From: JAURVT01 sp049059935
GTDB taxonomy: Bacteria > Actinomycetota > Actinomycetes > Propionibacteriales > Nocardioidaceae
Length of the DNA stretch: 64,000 nt
Direction of reading: 5' to 3'
Assembly (NCBI RefSeq): GCF_049059935.1
Contig: NZ_JBMGQR010000010.1
Coordinates: 27,613 to 91,612 of the forward strand
Shown: piece after piece, positions 45,448 through 53,228 of the stretch
Numbering within the stretch: the first letter of the stretch is position 1
How the letters are laid out: every line of letters starts with the position of its first letter
The notes under the pieces: generated by a model
What the model was told of the DNA's origin: nothing
Databases searched by the model: none
The model's input: only the letters and a program-made list of their open reading frames with translations
Made by a program: the position numbers and the translations under genes

Positions 45448-46263
45448 TCAGGCCTCGCCCATCACCAGGCCCTCGATCGTGTGCTTCTGCGTGATCGGGG
45501 TCAGCTCGTCGACGACGGGGCAGGCCAGGTGGTCGCGGACGGTCGCCGGCAGGCCGTCCCAGAACGCGCGGGTGACCGCGAGGTCGTGGTGCTCGGCGTT
45601 GCCGCCGGTCGGACCGTCGACGCCCAGGACCAGGACGGGTCGCGGCTTCTGGGAGTGGTTCGTCGTGCCGCGGTGGATGGTGAGCGCGGACCGTGCGGAG
45701 ATGTCGCCCATCTGCGGGTACTTGCGCACCGCGCGGCCCTCGTACCGGTCGTAGAGGTCCTTGGGCGGGAACATGTCGGCCTTGAAGCTGGGGTCGTCGT
45801 CCCAGTGGGTGCCGGGGGCGATCTCGAACGGACCCATGTCCTCCTCGGTGTCGACCGTGGTGACGTTGAAGGCGAGCGACGTGAGCCGCCGGTCGGCACG
45901 CGTCTCCTCCGGCATCGGGAAGTCGCGGTGCCACGGCTGGTTCACCGCTCCGGCGAGCGGCACGTCGAAGCCCACCTCGACGACGGTCCACTCCGGTCCG
46001 AGCACCGACTCGCACGCCGCCTGCACCCACGGGTGCGCCACCAGGTCGGTGAAGCCGCGCAGCGCCTCGGGGTGGATCTCGACGTAGTAGCGGTTCGGGC
46101 CCCGCCCGACGGCTCCGCCCTCGCGTCCACGTGCCTCCACGAACGCGGCGTCGACGTCCTCGGCCAGCTGCTGCACCCACTCCCGGCTGAAGGCGCCCTT
46201 GCGGCCGATGATGCCGTCGGTGTGGATCGTCCGCGCGATCTCGGCCGTGTCGATGGTGTCCAT
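45448..46263 (-). CDS. phytanoyl-CoA dioxygenase (PhyH) family protein
   Basis: 271 residues. Iron ligands of the 2-oxoglutarate dioxygenase facial triad are seen in NQPWHRDFPM (His112, Asp114), and a distal His (IHRGTTNHSQ, His197 or His203) is followed by Arg208. The substrate is not predictable. ATG 46263 follows AGAGGAA. It is divergent from a LacI regulator with a palindromic operator between them, so it is probably the LacI target. Confidence 0.85.
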   Translation of the reverse strand: MDTIDTAEIARTIHTDGIIGRKGAFSREWVQQLAEDVDAAFVEARGREGGAVGRGPNRYYVEIHPEALRGFTDLVAHPWVQAACESVLGPEWTVVEVGFDVPLAGAVNQPWHRDFPMPEETRADRRLTSLAFNVTTVDTEEDMGPFEIAPGTHWDDDPSFKADMFPPKDLYDRYEGRAVRKYPQMGDISARSALTIHRGTTNHSQKPRPVLVLGVDGPTGGNAEHHDLAVTRAFWDGLPATVRDHLACPVVDELTPITQKHTIEGLVMGEA

Positions 46264-46293
46264 GTCGTTCCTCTCGCCGGTGTGGTGCTCCGA

Positions 46294-46311
46294 GTTTGCA
46301 ACGTTGCAAAC
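46294..46311. promoter_or_regulatory. LacI-family operator
   Basis: GTTTGCAACGTTGCAAAC is a perfect 18-base palindrome with the central CG typical of LacI/GalR sites. It lies between the PhyH and lacI starts, 31 bases upstream of PhyH. Confidence 0.75.
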
Positions 46312-46353
46312 ATCCGCGCAACCACCTCGGCCGATCGATGAGACGGTAGGGCC

Positions 46354-47367
46354 ATGAGCGTCAACCTCCGGACGGTGGCCGAGCACGCCGGCGTCTCCGT
46401 GCGCACGGTCTCGAACGTCGTCAACGGGTACACCCACGTTTCCGCGGCCATGCGCGAGCGGGTGCAGCGCTCGATCGACGAGCTGGGCTACCGGCCGAAC
46501 GTCGCAGCACGCACGCTGCGCAGCGGGCGGACGGGCGTGATCGGCCTCGTCGTCCCCGAGGTGCACTCTCCGTACTTCGGCGAGCTCGCGTCGGCGGTGG
46601 TCCGGCTGGCCGCCGAGCGCGGATGGATGGTGCACATCGACCAGACCGAGGGCGACGCAGAGCGCGAGCGCCGGCTCGTCGAGGGATCGTCGAGCCGCCT
46701 GGTCGACGGCCTCGTCGTCAGCCCGTGGGCCCTCGGTGCGGCCGACCTGACGGCCCGTCCCGACGACGCGGTGCCGCTGGTGATGCTCGGTGAGCGCGAC
46801 GGCGCCGGGCTGGTCGACCACGTCGCCATCGACAACGTCGGCGCCGCGCGGGAGGCCACCGCGCACCTGGTCGCGACCGGACGTCGGCGGATCGCCGCGG
46901 TCGGCCTGCAGCCGCACCTGGCCAATGACACCGCCCGCCTGCGCCTCGCGGGCTTCACCGAGGCGATGCAGGCGGCCGGCCTCACACCGGCGGCCACCGT
47001 GGAGGTCCGGGCGCTGCACCGCGCGGACGGGGCCGCCGCCGTCGCAGGGCTGCTGGAGGGGAGCTCCGGGGCGCCCGACGCCGTGTTCTGCTTCACCGAC
47101 GAGCTCGCCCTGGGCGTCGCGCGCGCCCTGGCCGACCGCGGGCTGACGGTGCCGGACGACGTCGCCCTGGTGGGGTTCGACGACGTCGAGGACGGCCGGT
47201 ACGCGGTCCCGTCCCTGACGACGGTCTCGCCCGACAAGCAGGCCATCGCCGCCGCGAGCCTGCAGTGCCTGGACGACCGCCTGGCCGACGCGTCGACGCC
47301 CGTGCGCGACGTCGTGGTGGGCCACCGCCTGCTCGTCCGCGAGAGCAGCGCGCCCGTCGCGACCTGA
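46354..47367 (+). CDS. LacI-family transcriptional regulator
   Basis: 337 residues. The N-terminal headpiece (LRTVAEHAGVSVRTVSNVVNGYTHV) has the hinge helix RPNVAARTLRSG, then a periplasmic-binding-protein-like effector domain (about 60-335). No strong ribosome-binding site is visible; GGTAGGG is only two bases from the ATG. It probably autoregulates and represses the divergent PhyH gene through the palindrome. Confidence 0.92.
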   Translation: MSVNLRTVAEHAGVSVRTVSNVVNGYTHVSAAMRERVQRSIDELGYRPNVAARTLRSGRTGVIGLVVPEVHSPYFGELASAVVRLAAERGWMVHIDQTEGDAERERRLVEGSSSRLVDGLVVSPWALGAADLTARPDDAVPLVMLGERDGAGLVDHVAIDNVGAAREATAHLVATGRRRIAAVGLQPHLANDTARLRLAGFTEAMQAAGLTPAATVEVRALHRADGAAAVAGLLEGSSGAPDAVFCFTDELALGVARALADRGLTVPDDVALVGFDDVEDGRYAVPSLTTVSPDKQAIAAASLQCLDDRLADASTPVRDVVVGHRLLVRESSAPVAT

Positions 47368-47400
47368 CCCCGGCTCGGCGGCGTCGCCCCGGTTGCCGCG

Positions 47401-47434
47401 AACGATCGTTTTTGATCGGTTCGGGCGGTACGGT
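47401..47434 (+). promoter_or_regulatory. deoR promoter with palindrome; leaderless start
   Basis: TACGGT (47429-47434) lies six bases before ATG 47441. Upstream, AACGATCGTT (47401-47410) is a perfect palindrome within a looser inverted repeat reaching the GATCGGTTCG at 47415-47424. It is a candidate site for autoregulation. Confidence 0.45.
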
Positions 47435-47440
47435 GCGTGC

Positions 47441-48202
47441 ATGTTCGCCACCGAGCGCCGTCGTCTCATCGTCGATCTCGTGCGCACGAGCGGCGCGATC
47501 TCCATTCGCGACCTGGCCGACCAGGTCAGCACGAGCGAGGTCACCGTGCGCCGCGACCTGCAGAAGCTCGCCGACGAGGGCGTGCTGGAGCGACGCCACG
47601 GAGGCGCCGTCGCGGTGGGCGAGCAACGGCACGAGCCGAGCTACGCCGAGAAGACGACGGTGGCCGCCGCGGAGAAACGGGCGATCGCCCGACGTGCCGC
47701 CGAGCGCGTCCGCGACGGCGAGGCGATCGTCCTCGGCGCCGGCACCACGACGATGGCCCTGGCCCAGGAGCTGCGCGACCGGCAGGACCTCACCGTGATG
47801 ACCAACTCGGTGCTGGTGGCCCAGGTGTTCGCCGACTGCCCCCAGATCGACGTGGTCCTGACCGGCGGGATGCTCCGCGGGTCGATCTTCGCGCTGGTCG
47901 GCAGCGTCGCCGAGCGGTCGCTCGACGGCATGCACGCCGATCACACGTTCCTGTCGGGCAACGGCCTCACCGCCGACAAGGGCCTGTCCACCCCGAATCA
48001 GATGGTCGCCGGCATCGACCGCGCGCTCGCCGCCGCGGGCCGCGAGGTCGTGGTGCTCGCCGACCACACCAAGGTCGGCGTCAACTCGGTGGTGCAGACG
48101 GTGCCCGCGTCGCGCATCGACCACCTCGTGACCGACCCCGCCGCCGACCCCGACGTGCTCGCGGCACTGGCCGGTCTCGGCATCGTCGTCACCACGACCT
48201 GA
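47441..48202 (+). CDS. DeoR-family regulator of the sugar transporter
   Basis: 253 residues. The N-terminal DeoR helix-turn-helix (ERRRLIVDLVRTSGAISIRDLADQVSTSEVTVRRDLQKL, ERRHGGA) is followed by the sugar-phosphate sensor domain with LGAGTTTMALAQEL and SADHTFL-like segments. ATG 47441 is taken as a leaderless start; a longer frame to 47393 lacks support. It lies directly upstream of the ABC sugar operon and probably controls it. Confidence 0.92.
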   Translation: MFATERRRLIVDLVRTSGAISIRDLADQVSTSEVTVRRDLQKLADEGVLERRHGGAVAVGEQRHEPSYAEKTTVAAAEKRAIARRAAERVRDGEAIVLGAGTTTMALAQELRDRQDLTVMTNSVLVAQVFADCPQIDVVLTGGMLRGSIFALVGSVAERSLDGMHADHTFLSGNGLTADKGLSTPNQMVAGIDRALAAAGREVVVLADHTKVGVNSVVQTVPASRIDHLVTDPAADPDVLAALAGLGIVVTTT

Positions 48203-48275
48203 CCGTCCGCCGCCCCGTCGCCGGTGCTCGACGACGTCACGATCTGATCACTTCCAGGTCGTCCGATGAACCCCA

Positions 48276-48314
48276 TTGACACCTTCTGACCGTTTGTGGA
48301 TGAATGCGTAGTGA
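48276..48314 (+). promoter_or_regulatory. candidate promoter of the sugar ABC operon
   Basis: TTGACA (48276-48281) is a perfect -35 hexamer. The -10 is unclear, with ATGAAT at 18 bases the best fit. A small inverted repeat GTGACCCGGCTCAC follows and could be a regulator site. The leader to the start is about 50 bases. Confidence 0.35.
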
Positions 48315-48364
48315 CCCGGCTCACAACCCGGGACCGCACCCTCCACACCCGGAAGCTGGTTCCC

Positions 48365-49462
48365 ATGTCCGTCCTGTCCCGTCTCCCCCGTCCTGCGGCC
48401 GCCTGCGCGGTCGCCGCGATCACCGTCTCCGTCGCCCTGGCGGGCTGCGCCAAGTCCGAGGACGACGGCGCGAGCAGCTCCTCGGGCTCGGCCGACTCCT
48501 CGGCCGGCGCCCAGGTCGTCAAGCCGGCCGCCACCGAGGGCCCGCAGTGCACGCTCGAGACCTACGGCGCCAAGAAGATCGCGCTGAAGGACGCCACCGT
48601 CGGGTTCTCGCAGTCCGAGAAGGAGGACAACCCCTTCCGCATCGCCGAGACCGAGTCGATCGAGTCGGCGGCCAAGGACGCGGGCGTCAGGAAGTTCATC
48701 AAGACCAACGCCCAGACCCAGCTGTCCAAGCAGATCTCCGACATCCAGGACCTGCTCGCGCAGGGCGCGAACGTCCTCATCGTCGCGCCGCTGAACTCCG
48801 ACGGCCTGGAGCCCGCGCTCGCCGCGGCCAAGGCCAAGGGCGTCCCGGTGCTGACGGTCGACCGCAAGCTCAACGCCGCCGCGTGCTCGGACTACGTCGC
48901 CTTCCTCGGCTCGGACTTCACCGAGCAGGGCAAGCGCGCGGCCGACGCGATGATCGAGGCCACCGGCGGCAAGGGCAAGGTCGCCGTGCTGCTGGGCTCG
49001 TCGGGCAACAACGTCACCACCGAGCGCACGAAGGGGTTCGTGGACCAGGTCAAGGCCGAGGCGCCCGACCTGGAGATCGTCGCCCAGCAGACCGGCGACT
49101 TCGCCCGCGACAAGGGCCAGCAGGTCACCGAGCAGCTGCTGCAGTCGAACTCCGACCTCACCGCCATCTACGCCGAGAACGACGAGATGGGCCTCGGCGC
49201 CCTGGCCGCCATCCGCGGCGCCGGCAAGACGCCGGGCAAGGACGTCAAGATCGTCTCCATCGACGGCACGCGCAACGCCGTGCAGGAGATCGTCAAGGGC
49301 GACTACAACGGCGTGATCGAGTCCAACCCCCGCTTCGGGCCCCTGGCGTTCCAGACCCTGGAGACGTTCCTGTCGGGCAAGCCGGTCAGCGACGAGGTCG
49401 TCATCGAGGACCGCGACTACACCCCCGACAACGCCAAGTCCGAGCTCGACTCGGCGTTCTGA
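48365..49462 (+). CDS. ytfQ: sugar ABC transporter substrate-binding lipoprotein, YtfQ type
   Basis: 365 residues. The lipoprotein signal peptide ends in VALAGC, followed by a Ser/Asp-rich linker and a type 1 periplasmic-binding fold. The pattern VGFSQSEKEDNPFR, VLTVDRKL, QTGDFARDKGQ, IYAENDEMGLGAL and PGKDVKIVSIDG follows E. coli YtfQ, the galactofuranose-binding protein, more closely than RbsB. The symbol is given on that resemblance; the ligand is not proven. ATG 48365 starts the signal peptide; the earlier frame adds no signal-like sequence. Confidence 0.82.
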   Translation: MSVLSRLPRPAAACAVAAITVSVALAGCAKSEDDGASSSSGSADSSAGAQVVKPAATEGPQCTLETYGAKKIALKDATVGFSQSEKEDNPFRIAETESIESAAKDAGVRKFIKTNAQTQLSKQISDIQDLLAQGANVLIVAPLNSDGLEPALAAAKAKGVPVLTVDRKLNAAACSDYVAFLGSDFTEQGKRAADAMIEATGGKGKVAVLLGSSGNNVTTERTKGFVDQVKAEAPDLEIVAQQTGDFARDKGQQVTEQLLQSNSDLTAIYAENDEMGLGALAAIRGAGKTPGKDVKIVSIDGTRNAVQEIVKGDYNGVIESNPRFGPLAFQTLETFLSGKPVSDEVVIEDRDYTPDNAKSELDSAF

Positions 49463-49556
49463 CGGTCACGTCACCCCAGTCCCCCGCCGGCGGACCGTGC
49501 GCGTCCGCCGGCGGGCGCCATCTCCTTCCTCCCTCCCCCTCCGAGAGGTGCTCGCC

Positions 49557-51104
49557 GTGAGCGTCACCCCCGTGCTCCGCGCCCGGTCCGTGGTCAAGCG
49601 CTTCAAGGGCGTCACCGCCCTGGCAGGCGTCGACTTCGACCTGGCGCCCGGCTCCGCCCACGCGCTCGTGGGCGAGAACGGCGCCGGCAAGTCCACGCTG
49701 ATCAAGGTGCTCACCGGTGTGCACCAGCCCGACGAGGGCGGCGTCGAGGTCGACGGCGAGCCGGTGACGTTCGCGCGTCCGTCCGACGCGCAGCAGGCCG
49801 GCGTCAGCACCATCTACCAGGAGGTCAACCTGGTGCCGCTGATGTCGGCGGCCCGCAACGTCTTCCTCGGCCGAGAGCCCCGCAACCGGGTGGGCCTCGT
49901 CGACTTCGGGCAGATGAACGCCCGTGCCGCCGAGATCCTCCACGGCTACGGGGTCGACGTCGACGTCCGTCGGCCGCTGCGCACCCTGGGGCTCGGCGCG
50001 CAGCAGATGGTCGCGCTCGCGCGGGCCGTCAGCGTGGACGCCCGCGTCGTGATCATGGACGAGCCCACCTCGTCGCTCGAGGCGCGCGAGGTCGCCACCT
50101 TGTTCTCGGTGATCGAGCGTCTGCGCGCCGACGGCATCGCGATCGTCTACGTCAGCCACCGGATGGACGAGCTGTACGAGGTCTGCGAGCAGGTCACCGT
50201 GCTCCGCGACGGCTCGGTCGTGCACACCGGTGAGCTCGCCGACCTCCCCCGCCTCGACCTCGTGTCGATGATGCTCGGGCGCTCGGTGCAGGACGTCCGG
50301 TCCGAGGGCGTCACCGAATTCGGCGGCGACCACACCACCGACGACGCGCCCGTGCTCGTGGCCGACCACCTCACCCGCCAGCACCAGATCGACGACGTCG
50401 CCCTGCAGGTGCGTCCGGGCGAGGTGCTCGGCCTCGGCGGTCTGCTCGGTGCCGGCCGCACCGAGACGCTCAAGGCGCTGTCCGGGGCCACACCGGTCGA
50501 CGGCGGCACCGTCACCGTCGACGGACGCACGGTGCGGCCCGGGTCGGTGGCCGCGGCGATCCGCGCCGGCATCGTCATGCTCCCCGAGGACCGCAAGTCC
50601 GAGGGCATCATCCCGGGGCTGTCGGTCCGGGAGAACATCGTGCTCGCGGCGCTCCCCCGCCTCTCGCGGGCCGGCGTCACCTCGCGGCGCCGTCAAGACG
50701 CCATCGTCGAGGTGATGATGACGCGGCTGCGGATCAAGGCCTCGAGCCCCGAGCAGCCCGTCTCGGAGCTGTCCGGGGGCAACCAGCAGAAGGTGATGAT
50801 CGCCCGCTGGCTGGCCATGAGCCCTAAGGTGCTGCTGCTCGACGAGCCCACCCGCGGCATCGACGTGGGCGCCAAGGCCGAGGTCCAGGCCCTCGTCGAC
50901 GAGCTCGCGGCCGAGGGTCTGGCGATCGTCCTGGTGTCCTCCGAGCTCGACGAGATCGTCGAGGGCGCCGACCGCCTGCTCGTGCTCCGCGACGGCGGGG
51001 TCGTCGCCGAGCTGCGCGGCGACGACGTCAACCAGGACGCCCTGATGGGGGCGCTCGCCAGCGCCCCCGCCGCCACCGCGACAGAGGAGGCCGTCCGTGG
51101 CTGA
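49557..51104 (+). CDS. ytfR: sugar ABC transporter ATPase, two ABC domains
   Basis: 515 residues with fused ABC modules. The first has GENGAGKSTLIKVLTG and VVIMDEPTSS. The second has the usual degenerate P-loop GLGGLLGAGRTETL, a full signature ELSGGNQQKVMIARW and VLLLDEPTRGIDVG. This is the RbsA/MglA/YtfR architecture. GTG 49557 has GAGAGG upstream. It energises the two permeases that follow, overlapping the first by eight bases. Confidence 0.93.
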   Translation: MSVTPVLRARSVVKRFKGVTALAGVDFDLAPGSAHALVGENGAGKSTLIKVLTGVHQPDEGGVEVDGEPVTFARPSDAQQAGVSTIYQEVNLVPLMSAARNVFLGREPRNRVGLVDFGQMNARAAEILHGYGVDVDVRRPLRTLGLGAQQMVALARAVSVDARVVIMDEPTSSLEAREVATLFSVIERLRADGIAIVYVSHRMDELYEVCEQVTVLRDGSVVHTGELADLPRLDLVSMMLGRSVQDVRSEGVTEFGGDHTTDDAPVLVADHLTRQHQIDDVALQVRPGEVLGLGGLLGAGRTETLKALSGATPVDGGTVTVDGRTVRPGSVAAAIRAGIVMLPEDRKSEGIIPGLSVRENIVLAALPRLSRAGVTSRRRQDAIVEVMMTRLRIKASSPEQPVSELSGGNQQKVMIARWLAMSPKVLLLDEPTRGIDVGAKAEVQALVDELAAEGLAIVLVSSELDEIVEGADRLLVLRDGGVVAELRGDDVNQDALMGALASAPAATATEEAVRG

Positions 51105-52074
51105 GTCGACGATCACCGTCCCCGACACCGGCAGCGGCCGTGGCGCCTCGGTGTGGGGCGCGCTGCGCGACTACGGGGTCTACGCGGCGCTCGGCGTCGT
51201 CCTGCTGGGCAACCTGGCGTTCACGCACGACTTCTTCGCCGTCGACAACCTGCGCATCCAGCTCGTGCAGGTGGTGCCGGTGCTGCTGGTGGCGCTGGGC
51301 ATGGCGCTGGTGATCGGCACCGAGGGCATCGACCTGTCGGTCGGCGCCGTGATGGCGCTCGCGGCCGCGGCCCTGCCCCTGTACCTCGGGTACGGGTTCT
51401 GGGTCGCGATCGTCGTCGCGCTCGCGCTCGGCGCCGTGGTCGGTGTGGTCAACGGCGGGATCATCGCCTACGTCGGCGTGCAGCCCATCGTGGCGACCCT
51501 GGCGCTCATGGTGGCCGGGCGCGGCATCGCCCTGGTGATCTCCGACGAGCAGCTCAAGTCGGTCACCAACCCGACCCTCCTCGACCTCGGCACCGCCTCG
51601 GTGCTGGGCGTCCCGGTCATCGTGCTGCTGGCCGCGGTGCTGGCGGTGGCGGTGGGGCTGCTGGTCGCCCGCACCACGTTCGGACGCCAGCTGGTGGCCG
51701 TCGGCGGCAACCGGCGCGCGGCCGAGCTGTCCGGCCTGCCGGTCAAGCGGGTGCTCGTCTCGGTCTACGTGATCTGTGCGCTGCTCGCCACGGTGGCCGG
51801 CGTCGTGGGCGTGGCCCGCTCCGGCGCCAGCGTCCCGTCGACGCTCGGGAACCTGATCGAGCTCTCGGCGATCACGGCCGTCGTCGTGGGCGGCACCCCG
51901 CTCAGCGGCGGCCAGGTGCGCATCGTCGGCACCGTCGCCGGCGCCCTGCTCCTGCAGCTGATCGACGCGACGCTCATCGTCCACGACGTCCCCGACTCCT
52001 ACTCCCAGATCGTGCAGGCCGCGATCATCGTGGCCGCGGTGCTCCTCCAGCGACGACAGGCGGTGTCGCGATGA
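51097..52074 (+). CDS. ytfT: sugar ABC transporter permease 1, YtfT type
   Basis: 325 residues, about 8-10 membrane helices. The family segment GMALVIGTEGIDLSVGAVMALAAA is clear and the cytoplasmic coupling loop reads AVGGNRRAAELSGLPVKRV. It overlaps both neighbours (eight bases with the ATPase gene, four with permease 2). Two different permeases in one operon match the YtfQRT-YjfF layout. Confidence 0.88.
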   Translation: MAESTITVPDTGSGRGASVWGALRDYGVYAALGVVLLGNLAFTHDFFAVDNLRIQLVQVVPVLLVALGMALVIGTEGIDLSVGAVMALAAAALPLYLGYGFWVAIVVALALGAVVGVVNGGIIAYVGVQPIVATLALMVAGRGIALVISDEQLKSVTNPTLLDLGTASVLGVPVIVLLAAVLAVAVGLLVARTTFGRQLVAVGGNRRAAELSGLPVKRVLVSVYVICALLATVAGVVGVARSGASVPSTLGNLIELSAITAVVVGGTPLSGGQVRIVGTVAGALLLQLIDATLIVHDVPDSYSQIVQAAIIVAAVLLQRRQAVSR

Positions 52075-53072
52075 CCACGACCGTGCAGCCCCCGGCGACC
52101 ACGAACGGCGCTCCCGCGCAGCCACGCGGCGAGCGGGTGGCCCAGCTCGTCCAGGAGCAGGGCGCCGTCGTCGTCCTCGTCGTGCTCCTCGTCGTCGGTG
52201 CCTTCGCGTTCGACACCTTCGCGACGGCCGACAACCTCACCAACATCGCGGTGCAGGGCTCCTTCCTCGCAATCGTGGCCCTCGGCATGACGTTCGTCAT
52301 CCTCACCGGAGGCATCGACCTGTCGGTCGGCTCGGTGTTCGCGCTCGGCGGCGTGCTCGCGGCCTACGGCTCCCAGCACGGCGTCCTGGTCGGTCTGCTG
52401 CTGCCGGTCGTGGTGTGCGGGGCCATCGGCGCGCTGCAGGGCGCGCTGATCGCCTACGGCCAGATGGCGCCGTTCATCGTCACGCTCGCCGGCCTGCTCG
52501 GCGCCCGCGGCCTGGTCTTCGCGATCACCGACGAGGGCAACACCACGCCGCGCGTCGAGTCGACGGCGCTGGTGAGCCTCGGCCAGGACGGACCGCTCGG
52601 CCTGACCTGGTCGGTCTGGATCATGCTCGTGCTCTTCGGCCTCGGGGCCCTGGTGCTGCAGCGCACCGGCACCGGGCAGGGCGTGCTGGCCGTCGGCGGC
52701 AGCGAGAGCGCGTCACGCCTGATGGGGCTGCCCGTCGCCCGGGTCAAGCTCACCGTGTACGTCGCGTCCGGCCTGCTGGCCGGTCTGGCCGGCGCGCTGA
52801 ACGCCGCACGATCGTCGTCGGGCGTCACCACCGTCGGCGTCGGGCTCGAGCTGGAGGCGATCTCGGCCGTCGTCATCGGCGGCACGCTGCTCACCGGGGG
52901 CCGCGGCGGCGTGTTCGGCACGCTCGCCGGCGTGTTCCTGCTCGGCGTGATCCAGAACTTCATCAACCAGGTCGGCACGCTCACCTCCTCCTACCAGTCC
53001 GTGGTCAGCGGACTGTTCCTGCTGGTCGTGGTCGTGCTCCAGACCGTGCTCGCCCGCACCCAACGCCTCTAG
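52071..53072 (+). CDS. yjfF: sugar ABC transporter permease 2, YjfF type
   Basis: 333 residues. A polar N terminus (about 1-35) is followed by 8-10 membrane helices with GMTFVILTGGIDLSVGSVFALGG and the coupling loop AVGGSESASRLMGLPVARV. It starts at ATGA overlapping permease 1. It presumably forms a heterodimeric channel with permease 1. Confidence 0.88.
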   Translation: MTTTVQPPATTNGAPAQPRGERVAQLVQEQGAVVVLVVLLVVGAFAFDTFATADNLTNIAVQGSFLAIVALGMTFVILTGGIDLSVGSVFALGGVLAAYGSQHGVLVGLLLPVVVCGAIGALQGALIAYGQMAPFIVTLAGLLGARGLVFAITDEGNTTPRVESTALVSLGQDGPLGLTWSVWIMLVLFGLGALVLQRTGTGQGVLAVGGSESASRLMGLPVARVKLTVYVASGLLAGLAGALNAARSSSGVTTVGVGLELEAISAVVIGGTLLTGGRGGVFGTLAGVFLLGVIQNFINQVGTLTSSYQSVVSGLFLLVVVVLQTVLARTQRL

Positions 53073-53164
53073 CCGACGCCGAGCAGACAAGGAGCAGACC
53101 ACCGGCACCCGACGCGATCCCACCTCCCGGTCTGGGCTGGCTGACGCCAGGCGCACCCCGGTCC

Positions 53165-53208
53165 GCATGCACCACACCCACCGCGGTCACCCCGTGACCG
53201 TCCATGCG
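53165..53208. repeat. nested inverted repeats upstream of the GH2 gene
   Basis: GGTCACCCCGTGACC (53185-53199) is a perfect stem with a CCC loop, and outside it CGCATG (53165-53170) pairs with CATGCG (53203-53208). It may be the end of the ABC transcript or an operator for the glycosidase gene. Confidence 0.4.
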
Positions 53209-53228
53209 TGACGAAGGGAACTCCCGAG

